NCBI GenBank assembly: GCA_040756515.1
Contig: JBFLYW010000004.1
Coordinates: forward strand, 62,001 to 126,000
Direction: 5' to 3'
From: DSXH01 sp020724325
GTDB taxonomy: Bacteria > Bacteroidota > Ignavibacteria > Ignavibacteriales > Melioribacteraceae
DNA: 64,000 bases
Below are positions 44,639 to 53,938 of this stretch, in pieces. The stretch's first letter is position 1, and every line of letters starts with the position of its first letter. The notes beneath the pieces are model-generated. The model was not told the origin of the DNA and ran no database searches. It saw only the letters and a program-made list of their open reading frames with translations. The position numbers and the translations under genes are program-made.

Positions 44639-46156
44639 TTATTCATGTTTTTGAATAACCATTGCAAACTCTTCAACAAAATTGGCAATATGTGTACCTA
44701 ACTCTTCGTTAAAACCTCGACAATTATTACTATATAAAGTCCCGTTATTATATAATGCATGGATTGCACACCCTCCTGAGCACAGTAAACAAAATGAACA
44801 CTCTAAACACTGAGGGATTTTGGCGGAATGCCGATTAAACCAACGTTCAGCCACTTCTTTATTAATTTTTACATTACCGTTTAAATTATAAGATCCTATT
44901 TTATGCTCATCAAGACCTAAGGTTTCCCAGCAAGGATATATAAATCCGTCTGGGGTAAAAATATATTCACAGACATTTGCAGCACAAGCAACCGACTTTA
45001 TTTCATGCGGTTTCTGCTGCAACAACGAAGGATTTAACGATTTTATCTCATCAATAAATTTAGAGTTAATACATATATTTCTTCGGCTTTTATATCTATC
45101 ACCAAAAAACTGTGTTATCTCTTTCGATGTAATCAATGTATGTATTTTTGAATCACAAAGTTTAACTGTAATTGGGCTGATGTATACAAAAAGATTGTTA
45201 TAATCCAGAAAACCTTCTTTGTCTAATTGATTAATTAATTCATCAAAATATTCAATGTTCTGTTTATCCAAATTAACACGAATATTAATTTCTAAGTCGG
45301 TGAGGTTTAACAATGAATGAATATTTGATATTATTTTATTAAACGAACTAGTTCCATCAGCACTTATTCTTTTTCGATCATGAATTTTTTGTGGGCCGTC
45401 CAAAGTTATTTGAATATGAGAGATTCCACCTTTGTTTATTAAAGGTAAAAAATGTTCAAGATCATGCCCATTTGTTATAACAGAAAAGGTAAACCCATTC
45501 AATTTCCCTTTACTAACTATTTCATAAATCAATTCCTTGTTCGCTGCATTAAATGGTTCTCCGCCATATAAAGTTATACTTTTGTCATTGCTTTCATCTT
45601 CGTGATATTTTTTCAATTCGTTAATACATTTATATATTGCATCAACTTGATCACTACTAAGAACAACATTTTTCTTTAAGTAATTAACATTACTCAAATC
45701 TGAATCCAAAGAATTCTGAAGAACTCTTTCGTAACAATACAAGCATCTATAATTACAATCTAAGCTGGGAACAAGTACAAAGCTTGGCTGTTTTTTAGCC
45801 TTCTCATGAAGTACCTCACTCATTGTTTTAACCAATTCTTTTTCTTCAACGTGGGATAATTTTGTTAAATGACCTCTTTTAGAAAAGAAATCAATTAAAT
45901 CGGCCTCAAATGGCAAGAACTTTTCAATACTGTTTTCATCTATTTTTGGTCTATCATAGTTCAAGTAATGTTTTTGTTTTTCTCTTAGTTTGGGCGTGTA
46001 ATATTTCCCTTCTGGACCTCTAAATTTTCCATAAAGTACTAAAGCGAGAGCGACTTTGTCAGATATCAAATCTATCGCACCATTATATCCGTTCATTAAG
46101 ACATATCCGCCACCAGGTAGAGGATCAGATAATATTGTATAACTGCTTAATCTCAT
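44639..46156 (-). CDS. Radical SAM/SPASM peptide-modifying enzyme
   Basis: A 505-residue radical SAM protein. An N-terminal region (about 1-120; YTILSDPLPGGGYVL) resembles the leader-binding or recognition part of SPASM maturases. The [4Fe-4S] SAM site is CNYRCLYC (Cys134, 138, 141), followed by LYGGEP. The C-terminal SPASM domain has CEYIFTPDGFIYPCW, then CLECSFCLLCSGGC and NNCRG, enough cysteines for two auxiliary clusters. Such enzymes modify Cys, Tyr, Lys or other side chains in peptides (anSME, PqqE and RiPP maturases). Copy B of the control box lies 28 bases upstream. Confidence 0.9.
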   Translation of the reverse strand: MRLSSYTILSDPLPGGGYVLMNGYNGAIDLISDKVALALVLYGKFRGPEGKYYTPKLREKQKHYLNYDRPKIDENSIEKFLPFEADLIDFFSKRGHLTKLSHVEEKELVKTMSEVLHEKAKKQPSFVLVPSLDCNYRCLYCYERVLQNSLDSDLSNVNYLKKNVVLSSDQVDAIYKCINELKKYHEDESNDKSITLYGGEPFNAANKELIYEIVSKGKLNGFTFSVITNGHDLEHFLPLINKGGISHIQITLDGPQKIHDRKRISADGTSSFNKIISNIHSLLNLTDLEINIRVNLDKQNIEYFDELINQLDKEGFLDYNNLFVYISPITVKLCDSKIHTLITSKEITQFFGDRYKSRRNICINSKFIDEIKSLNPSLLQQKPHEIKSVACAANVCEYIFTPDGFIYPCWETLGLDEHKIGSYNLNGNVKINKEVAERWFNRHSAKIPQCLECSFCLLCSGGCAIHALYNNGTLYSNNCRGFNEELGTHIANFVEEFAMVIQKHE

Positions 46157-46183
46157 TTTTTACCTTTAATAAACAAACTGGAT

Positions 46184-46227
46184 TTTTTACTTTTTAGTAA
46201 AGGTGATTTTGCTGTATAAGAATATTT
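46184..46227 (-). promoter_or_regulatory. Repeated 44-bp control box, copy B
   Basis: Matches copy A at 43970-44013 with one mismatch (C to T in the loop). It contains TTTACT-TTTT-AGTAAA and ends 28 bases before the radical SAM start. Confidence 0.75.
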
Positions 46228-46723
46228 TAGAATTTATTACGACAAACTATTAACTATTTTATATCAATTGAATCAAATACTAAAATGGTTTTGAATAAAA
46301 TAGAGTACAATACTTTAATTGGGTATTTAGTAAAGGAGTAGAAATGATAGGTCAATATATTAACTGAAGAAATATTCATTTGGTACCAAACTGATTGTAT
46401 GCAATTTATATTTTTTCAGGATGAGAATCTATAATTTTTAAATTTTCTAAAGAGTTAAAGCGGATCAAATTCTATCTTGTGTAAATTTTATAAAGAATAA
46501 AAATTAGTTATTTGGGAATCATTTAATATTATTTACTCTGTTGACAATACCAGCTCTACAATTACTGTCGAACCGACAGCTCTCCAACAAAATCAATATT
46601 TTTTTCTTTAATGCAAAGAGTCTCGTTTATTTTTCAGATAAGCGCATAATTGTTATCTAATAAATATTAAACATATGGAATTCATATAAGTTATCTCTTG
46701 GAAAAGAGAAAAGACATTTATAC
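46228..46723. other. Intergenic spacer, no gene seen
   Basis: About 500 bases of AT-rich sequence between two minus-strand genes. No frame with a ribosome site and no repeat apart from box B at its edge. Confidence 0.5.
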
Positions 46724-49165
46724 TTATTCGTATAAAGGTAACGTAAAAATGAATTTTGTACCTTTGCTTTCTTCGCTTTCTACCTTAATAGAGCCGCCTT
46801 GTTTTTCGACAAACTCTTTGCAAAGGATAAGCCCCAGCCCGGTGCCGGTTTCGTTCTGAGTACCGGTTGTAGTATAAGATTTATCTAGTCGGAATAAATT
46901 AAGACGAATATCTTCCGGCATTCCAATCCCGTTGTCTTCAATAGTAACTTCTTCAAAACCCTCTATTGATTTTGAATTAATTTTTATGCTGCCTCCTAAA
47001 TCTGTAAACTTCACTGCATTGGTTAACAAATTTCTAAATATTGTATTCAGCATGTCTTCGTCGGCATTAACAAAGATATTTTCATTAAGCGAACAATCTA
47101 AAGCAATATTTTTTTTCTGAGCAGCCGGCTGTACTAAATTTGCATTTGTACAGGCAATTTCTCTTAAATTCAATTTGCGAGGATTGTAGTGTATGTGCCC
47201 GGTTTGAGAACGGGACCATTGGAGTAAATTTTGGAGAAGACTGTGCGATTTATCGGCAGAGCTTTTCATTTCCTGGACATAATAAAGTATTTCTTCGTCG
47301 GTTAACTCATCGTAATCTGTAATTAGCAGATCTGAAAAACCTAAAATAGTTATAAACGGGTTTTTTAGATCATGAGCAATAATGGAGAAAAATTTATCTT
47401 TTGTAGCATTAAGTTGTTTGAGTTCTTCCGCATAACGTTTAATTTCTTCGGCATTTTTTCTTCGTTCAATTGCCTGAACAACCTGATCAGAAACGAAAGT
47501 TAAAATGAGAAGCTCTTCTTCGCCATAAACTTTTTCGTCTTTGTAATTCTGCAGCGCTATTACACCAACGGTTTTGCCGCTAATTTTAAGAGGAACTCCA
47601 AGCCAAATAGTTTGAGGCGCATCTACCATTTCTATTTCACCCTTTCGTTGTAATTCAATATCTTTTTCAGCATTAACAAGAATTTCTTCCCCGGTCCTCA
47701 GTACATATTCGGTTAAACCTCTTCCAAATTTCTTTGAAGTTATCGGAGGGTCTTTCTCATTCACATAGTATGGAAACGAAAGGAGATTTTCTTTTTCATC
47801 ATAAAAAGCAATATAAAAATTCTTTGCGGGCATAAGTTTGCTAATTGTATGATGAATTTGTCTATACAAACTATCCATATCATTTACATTGTAAGCCGCT
47901 TCAGAAATTTCGAATAATGCTTCGCGAACTTTTTCATACCGGCTTCTTTCTGTAATATCCCGGAATATTGCCTGTATAATTTTTTTACCATCACTTAAGA
48001 TAAGATTAAGGAACACCTCGGTATCAATAATTCTGCCATCAGAAGTCTTGAATTTCCAGTAAAAGCTTTGATTTTCTCCTTCTTTAACCAACGCCAAATA
48101 ATCTTCAAATGAGTCGGCAGATTTTCTTCCTTCTTCTTGAAATTCCGGGCAAAATTCTACCAGCGAGTGCCTCAGCAAATTTTCTCTTTCATAATTAAGT
48201 ATTTTACATGAGGCATCGTTACACTCTACAATTACATCGGTCATTAAGAACATGCCGTCTGCGGATGTCTGAAATAGTTTTCTATATCTCTCCTCGCTTT
48301 CATGAAGGGCTTTATCCATTTCCTTTCGTTCTGTTATATCACGTGTAATTCCGAAGGTACCTATTATTTTACCGTTAGCATCATATAAAGGAAGTTTGGT
48401 TGTAGATGCCCACGTAACTCTTCCGTCTAGCCAATCTTCCATTTCTTCGATGTTAATTTTTGGCTCGCCAGTTTTAATTATTAATTGTTCGTCCGCAAAT
48501 GCTTGTTGAGAGTGTTCTTTTCCAAATATATCAAAATCACTTAAACCAACCATGTCTTCGGGATTTTTGAAGCCCGACTTAATAGCTTTGGAACGACTAA
48601 CTTTAACAAATTTGCTATTTAAATCTTTGAAATAAATTTTGTCTGGAATGTTGTCCATAAGAATGTTAAACAAACGCTCTTCTTTGGCAAGCTTTTTTTG
48701 TGGGGTTATATCTTCTATTATTCCAAGATAATAGTGAAGCGGATTTTTTTCATCCCGTATAATACTAATGATAATTCTTGTGTTTTTGGTTTGACCAGCT
48801 TTTGATACGCAGCGCTTTTCAAACTTTAAATAACTTTTCTTCCCGTTTAGTAGATCATCAAATTCTTTTGATAAAGATGCAACATCATCCGGATGTGTAA
48901 TCGCTTCCCATTTTAAATCGTATAATTCTTGTTCTGTGTAACCAAGCATGTTTAATAAAAACGGATTTACTTTAGATATTCTGCCGTCTTCATTAAAAAG
49001 AACAATACCAACTGATGCGTTTTCTAATATTATACTAAAAAACGTGTTGCTAAAGTCAACTTTAATTATTTTCTTTTCGTTAAATACGTTTCTTCTTAAT
49101 GCGTCGTTTTCTTTTTTTAGTTGCTCTAATTCTTTAAGAACCGCATCATAATTCTTTTCGGACAT
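46724..49165 (-). CDS. Multi-PAS/GAF sensor histidine kinase, soluble
   Basis: An 813-residue kinase without transmembrane helices. Order: coiled coil (1-25); PAS 1 (about 38-155; GIVLFNEDGRISKVNPF); PAS 2 (about 160-285); PAS 3 (about 290-415); GAF (about 420-575; LGVPLKISGKTVGVIALQ); HisKA with FFSIIAHDLKNPF; and HATPase_c with FRNLLTNAVKFTD (N box), EDNGIGMP and GTGLGLILCKEF. It would autophosphorylate on the His in response to a cytosolic ligand or redox signal. No response regulator is adjacent, so it is an orphan. The target is unknown. Confidence 0.93.
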   Translation of the reverse strand: MSEKNYDAVLKELEQLKKENDALRRNVFNEKKIIKVDFSNTFFSIILENASVGIVLFNEDGRISKVNPFLLNMLGYTEQELYDLKWEAITHPDDVASLSKEFDDLLNGKKSYLKFEKRCVSKAGQTKNTRIIISIIRDEKNPLHYYLGIIEDITPQKKLAKEERLFNILMDNIPDKIYFKDLNSKFVKVSRSKAIKSGFKNPEDMVGLSDFDIFGKEHSQQAFADEQLIIKTGEPKINIEEMEDWLDGRVTWASTTKLPLYDANGKIIGTFGITRDITERKEMDKALHESEERYRKLFQTSADGMFLMTDVIVECNDASCKILNYERENLLRHSLVEFCPEFQEEGRKSADSFEDYLALVKEGENQSFYWKFKTSDGRIIDTEVFLNLILSDGKKIIQAIFRDITERSRYEKVREALFEISEAAYNVNDMDSLYRQIHHTISKLMPAKNFYIAFYDEKENLLSFPYYVNEKDPPITSKKFGRGLTEYVLRTGEEILVNAEKDIELQRKGEIEMVDAPQTIWLGVPLKISGKTVGVIALQNYKDEKVYGEEELLILTFVSDQVVQAIERRKNAEEIKRYAEELKQLNATKDKFFSIIAHDLKNPFITILGFSDLLITDYDELTDEEILYYVQEMKSSADKSHSLLQNLLQWSRSQTGHIHYNPRKLNLREIACTNANLVQPAAQKKNIALDCSLNENIFVNADEDMLNTIFRNLLTNAVKFTDLGGSIKINSKSIEGFEEVTIEDNGIGMPEDIRLNLFRLDKSYTTTGTQNETGTGLGLILCKEFVEKQGGSIKVESEESKGTKFIFTLPLYE

Positions 49166-50061
49166 ATATAGACCCTCTTATGGCTGGGTTATAGAGAGTA
49201 TATTTTCGATAGATAATATATTAAAAAATAACCATGCGTAAAAGATGGGCGTTTAGTAAGTCTAGTTTGAGATTTTTTAGATATCAAAGATTTACATTTA
49301 TATAGCCATATATTGTTTTGTTTTCAGTTCGGTTTTTATTACCGTTCTAAGTAAAGATAATATCTTGTTGTTGATTATTCGATTCATTGATGGCTCAATG
49401 TGAACCGCTCCCTTTTCAGCGCAGTACATAAGTAAGCAAATAATTTAGATCGGTTATTCTCAAAATCAACCGGAAAAAATAAATTAACGCTGAACGCCCT
49501 CTTTGTCCGTTGTAAATTATTTCAAAGTAATTAAACTTCTGTATAAGAAAAAATATTCGAGACGGTATTATTACAGTAGTTTCATTTTTCACTCATACTT
49601 TTCAAATATCTTTAATCCCGAAGCATTTCAATCAATGACTTAATGATAAACATGCATTCTTGAATATAAATCTAAAATTACTGCCAAATAAAGCCCGACT
49701 TCTTTTGTCCATTTGCGATCACAAATCGGTTCTAATAATTGAAAGGAGGTCGGTTTGTTACCAGACTTGGTTCTTTAATGAATTATTAAGGTCTATTATT
49801 CATTAGTAAATCTGAATGGAGGGTCCTTTCTGCAAGCCAATCTTCACTATTCGGTCTTTTTTTTACGATTGTGACAATTAATTAAAAAATTGAGATAATG
49901 AGGCAGAATTCTCTTGTAAAAGAAAGTGCCGCTATTTATATTTAGTCTAAATAAAAACCAAACAATCTCTCAAACGATATTTGGTTGGGGGATTGGGATG
50001 GATGTCATTAGCATAAATCAAAGAAGATTCACACTTATAAATAACAGAGGAGGAATTTCTC
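49166..50061. other. Long intergenic region upstream of the TonB receptor
   Basis: About 900 bases without a gene. A nested imperfect hairpin is visible at 49694-49753 (CCCGACTTCTTTTG against GAAAGGAGGTCGG, with ATTTG..CAAAT inside). It could be a regulatory RNA structure or a relic IS end. AGGAGG at 50049-50054 is the ribosome site of the receptor gene. Confidence 0.45.
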
Positions 50062-52200
50062 ATGCACATCAATAAACAGTTGATTTACATTTTAACACTC
50101 GTTCTTATTAGCACCTGCACACTTTTGTCACAGACGAAGAAAACCGTTCTGGAAGATACTATCTATACTACTTATATTATGCCGGTGGTCAATGTGATTG
50201 GTACGACAGAAAATCTTATTACGATTCCGGGCAGTGCAAATGTTTTACATATGCGTTCATTGGAAATCAGCCGCGTGTTCACAACAAATGAAGCGCTGCG
50301 CAAGTTTCCAGGGGTAAATGTGCGCGATGAAGATGGTTTTGGACTACGACCCAATATTAGTATTCGCGGACTAAATCCAACCCGCACAACAAAAGTTACT
50401 TTGCTTGAAGATGGAGTTCCAGTTGCTTACTCGCCTTATGGAGATAATGCAAGCTACTATCACCCGCCTATAGACCGTTTCGAGCGGATTGAGTTATTGA
50501 AAGGAGCTGGTCAGATACTGTTTGGGCCGCAGACGATAGGCGGTATTATTAATTACATCACGCCAGCACCCGCGGAGCTATTTGGCGGTTTTGTTTCTGT
50601 TACCGGCGGCAACCGGGGATATTTCGATGGTAAGGTTAGACTGAGTGCTCATCGGATGCTGCTGGACTATACCCGCAAACAGGGAGAAGGCGCTCGCAAT
50701 AATATCTATTCACAACTGAACGATTTTAACTTTAAGGCAGTACTTGGTTTAGGTAGTAATCAAGCAATTACTCTGCGCGCCAATGTGTTTACAGAAAACT
50801 CAACTGTAACCTATAGTGGTCTTACAGAGGCAGAATTCCAAAACTTCGGTCCTTTTTACAATCCCTTTAAGAACGACCGGTTTGACATCAAGCGTTATGG
50901 TGCCTCGGCTACTCATAATCTTGAGCTGGGCGAAAGCGTCTTGTTAACGACTAATTTCTATCTCTCACAATTCAACCGGGATTGGTGGCGTCAATCCAGC
51001 ACAACAACCGATACACAAGGAGGTGCCGCCGGTATTGCGTTTAGAGATGCTCGTCTTGCGGGCAAGAAAGTTAATCCAGACGACCTTAACTCAGTTCAAG
51101 GACGTTTACGAAAATATACTACTCTTGGTGTTGAGCCACGACTGAAGATTTTACACTCAGTATTAGGAATAAGCAGCGAGCTGCAGTTTGGTATTAAAGT
51201 GCATTTCGAAGAGCAGAATCGGAGACAGATAAACGGCATAACTCCAACAGCGCGAGCTGGTACAACAGTAGAGGACAATATACGCGAAACCAAAGCCTAT
51301 TCGGCTTTTATTGTTAATCGGTTTCTTTTCGGTAACTTTTCTGTTACACCGGGGCTACGTTACGAATATATCAGCTCGTTGCGTACCAATCGGCTCCCAG
51401 GTGGCAAAGCCGGTTCGGATGATTTGGGCAAGTGGGTCCCCAGTTTAGGAGTAAACTGGAATCCAACTACAACACTGACTGTATTTGCAGGAGTACATCG
51501 CGGATTTTCCCCGCCCCGCACAGAAGATATTATAGGTCTTGTTGGAACCGCAACAAATGTTGAACCAGAGGAATCAACCAATTGGGAACTTGGTGCACGT
51601 TTGCAGCCTTCTTCTGCTAATGTATTTCAGGTTACTCTTTTCCGTAATGATTTTAAGCGACTGATCGCTGTAGGTTCTATTGCCGCTGGAGCTACTCCTT
51701 TAGCACAGGGCGAGGCGCTCTTTCAGGGAATGGAACTATCGGGTTATTTTGATCTTGCAAATGGGCTGTATTTGAACGGAGCGTACACATTTTTGCAGAG
51801 AGCCGAACAAACTACTCCCTTTCAACAAGTTGTGGGCAATACAATTATTGCTGGAAGCGCAGCCGGGAATCGCCAGCCCTACGCTCCGAAACATTTACTC
51901 ACTATAGCAGCAGGTTATACTGTGGATGAACTCAACACTCAGCTTGAAGCTGTACACGTCTCTGAGCAGTTTGCCGATTTTGCTAATACAACAATTCCAA
52001 CAGCCGATGGGCAGCGCGGTAAGATAGGGGCTTACATGATCTGGAATGCGGCATTCAATTATAATCTCGAAATTTTTAATACAACGCTATTCCTCACGAT
52101 AAAAAACCTTACCAATAAGATTTATATTGTAGATCGTACTCGCGGCATTCTAGTTGGCAGTCCACGACTCATTCAGTTTGGAATGCAGTGGAAATTCTAA
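50062..52200 (+). CDS. FecA-like TonB-dependent receptor
   Basis: A 712-residue outer-membrane receptor. Signal peptide ends in LLSQ. The plug domain (about 40-165) has EALRKFPGVNVRDEDG, NISIRGLNPTRTTKV, LLEDGVPVAYSPYGDNASYYHPP and FERIELLKGAGQILFGPQTIGG, very close in pattern to FecA-type ferric siderophore receptors. The barrel ends in a strand finishing with Phe (QFGMQWKF). There is no N-terminal signalling extension and no FecR/FecI next to it. The coding sequence looks more GC-rich than its neighbours, a hint of later arrival. No transporter genes for the imported ligand are nearby. Confidence 0.9.
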   Translation: MHINKQLIYILTLVLISTCTLLSQTKKTVLEDTIYTTYIMPVVNVIGTTENLITIPGSANVLHMRSLEISRVFTTNEALRKFPGVNVRDEDGFGLRPNISIRGLNPTRTTKVTLLEDGVPVAYSPYGDNASYYHPPIDRFERIELLKGAGQILFGPQTIGGIINYITPAPAELFGGFVSVTGGNRGYFDGKVRLSAHRMLLDYTRKQGEGARNNIYSQLNDFNFKAVLGLGSNQAITLRANVFTENSTVTYSGLTEAEFQNFGPFYNPFKNDRFDIKRYGASATHNLELGESVLLTTNFYLSQFNRDWWRQSSTTTDTQGGAAGIAFRDARLAGKKVNPDDLNSVQGRLRKYTTLGVEPRLKILHSVLGISSELQFGIKVHFEEQNRRQINGITPTARAGTTVEDNIRETKAYSAFIVNRFLFGNFSVTPGLRYEYISSLRTNRLPGGKAGSDDLGKWVPSLGVNWNPTTTLTVFAGVHRGFSPPRTEDIIGLVGTATNVEPEESTNWELGARLQPSSANVFQVTLFRNDFKRLIAVGSIAAGATPLAQGEALFQGMELSGYFDLANGLYLNGAYTFLQRAEQTTPFQQVVGNTIIAGSAAGNRQPYAPKHLLTIAAGYTVDELNTQLEAVHVSEQFADFANTTIPTADGQRGKIGAYMIWNAAFNYNLEIFNTTLFLTIKNLTNKIYIVDRTRGILVGSPRLIQFGMQWKF

Positions 52201-52291
52201 GGAACAGCTAATAAAGGAAGAAAGGGAGATTAATAAGGATTGGTAAAGATGGATATGTAAGAATATAGACCTTAGATGGGTTTTAAGCAGT

Positions 52292-52336
52292 TTGAGATAA
52301 CTGCAGCCGGGTTTTGCCATCATGTAGTTATCTCAA
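52292..52336. terminator. Perfect 11-bp inverted repeat after the receptor gene
   Basis: TTGAGATAACT (52292-52302) and AGTTATCTCAA (52326-52336) with a 23-base loop, about 90 bases after the stop codon. No T run follows, so termination is likely but not certain. Confidence 0.5.
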
Positions 52337-52489
52337 TTAATTTATCAATTTATACTCTGACATTTTTAAAGAAGTTTTACAACCTTCAGAATAAATTGAT
52401 AGTACAAAATAAATTTAGCTTGCTCTAAGACTATTCCAATAAATCGGGAAACATCTTGAAGAGGGCGTTCGTATTAGCTGGCTTAATTT

Positions 52490-52645
52490 TTACACTCCCG
52501 AAATGCGTTTTCTTATTTCAAGAAGATATTCTCTCTTGGCTTTGTTGCTCATAATATAAATCCATAATTTTTGGTTACCTATATTATAAGTCAACGACCA
52601 TCGACCCAACCTCTCTTGGATTATATTAATTATGAATCAATGCGC
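52490..52645 (-). mobile_element. Relic of an IS related to the one at 16668-17202
   Basis: On the minus strand, ATG at 52552 opens MSNKAKREYLLEIRKR, nearly the same as the start of the transposase at 17159 (MSQKAKREYLNEI), then reaches a stop at 52490-52492. Outside it, TATTATAAGTCAACG (about 52582-52596) is again 25-45 bases from the start codon, and a second copy resembling GATTTATTTTGAGTCAATC occurs at 52618-52645. Only the start of the gene and the end sequences survive. Confidence 0.7.
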
Positions 52646-52805
52646 GTGTAATTTTTAAGCTGATAATTCTATTGCACCTTAATAAATATTGCCTTACCTT
52701 TTTATGTATTCTAATTGCACACGCTAATTTGATTGGATCCTACATCAATAAGCTAAATAGAGAAAACATATTATGAAATACAAACAAATCAAGATGGAGG
52801 AAACA

Positions 52806-53909
52806 ATGACGAATCAAACATCACAACTTAAACTGAAATTCGCCGTGCTTGGTGCAGGTCACGGTGGTTTAGCTATGGCAGGTCACTTGGCCATAATGGG
52901 TTTTCAAGTAAATCTTTATAATCGAAGTAAACAAAGATTATGGGGAGTAGACTCGATGGGAGGAATAACTCTCGAAGGCGAGGTCGAAGGATTTGGTAAA
53001 ATAAATATAACAACCACAAACATAGAAGAGGCAATTGATGATGTTGATATAATTATGGTTGTAGTACCAGCAACCGGACATGGATATCTTGCGGAAAAAT
53101 GTGCCCCTTTTTTGAAAGATGGTCAAATGATTGTTCTAAACCCGGGTAGAACATTTGGTGCAATTGAGTTCAAACAAATACTTAAAAAAAATAATTGTAA
53201 AGCAGACGTTGTAGTGGTTGAGGCGCAAACTTTTATTTATGCATCAAGAACAATGGGTCCAGCTCAATCCAAAATTTTTAGAATTAAAAACTCTATTCCG
53301 GTTGCTTCGATTCGTGCTCATCTTATTCCAGAAGTTCTGAAAAAATTGCGTATAGCTTATCCACAGTTTGTCGCCGGTGATAATGTTTTGAAAACCAGTC
53401 TCGATAATATTGGAGCGGTTTTTCATCCTACCTTATGTGTATTAAATGCAGGATGGATAGAAGATGAAGCCGATTTTCAATTTTATATGCAAGGTATTAC
53501 ACCTTCAACCGCTTTGATATTGGAAAAAGTCGATAGTGAACGTGTATCTGTCGCTGAAGCATTGGGTATTCGTGCTCTAACAGCGAAAGAATGGCTTTAC
53601 CTTGGCTACGGCGCTACCGGTAGAAATTTATTCGAAGCGATGCGGGCAAATCTGGGCTACAGCGGTATTCTAGCTCCTAAAAGGTTGAGAATGAGATATA
53701 TTACTGAAGATGTTCCGGCTAGCTTAGTCCCGATCTCTTCTATTGGAAAAAAATTCGGTGTTCCTACTCCAACGATAAACTCAATAATTGAATTCTCTTC
53801 TATTTTACTCCAAACTGATTTCTGGTCCATTGGAAGAACGGTCGAAAAACTTGGTATTCAGGATATGACATTAAAGGATTTGCGTCTGCTTGCAATTGGT
53901 GAAAAGTAG
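52806..53909 (+). CDS. Octopine/nopaline (opine) dehydrogenase-family enzyme
   Basis: About 367 residues from ATG 52806; GGAGG lies five bases before it, whereas the ATG at 52773 has no ribosome site. The N-terminal Rossmann domain reads FAVLGAGHGGLAMAGHL and later MVVVPATGHGYLAE. The C-terminal domain contains AVFHPTLCVLNAG, with the catalytic His and Asn region of opine dehydrogenases, and the ITPSTALILEKVDSER helix. These enzymes reductively join the amino group of an amino acid to a 2-oxo acid using NAD(P)H. It is first in a three-gene unit with a B12-dependent enzyme and an AsnB-like ligase. Confidence 0.87.
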   Translation: MTNQTSQLKLKFAVLGAGHGGLAMAGHLAIMGFQVNLYNRSKQRLWGVDSMGGITLEGEVEGFGKINITTTNIEEAIDDVDIIMVVVPATGHGYLAEKCAPFLKDGQMIVLNPGRTFGAIEFKQILKKNNCKADVVVVEAQTFIYASRTMGPAQSKIFRIKNSIPVASIRAHLIPEVLKKLRIAYPQFVAGDNVLKTSLDNIGAVFHPTLCVLNAGWIEDEADFQFYMQGITPSTALILEKVDSERVSVAEALGIRALTAKEWLYLGYGATGRNLFEAMRANLGYSGILAPKRLRMRYITEDVPASLVPISSIGKKFGVPTPTINSIIEFSSILLQTDFWSIGRTVEKLGIQDMTLKDLRLLAIGEK

Positions 53910-53938
53910 AAATAGGTAAAAAAATTAGAAAGGGCAAA

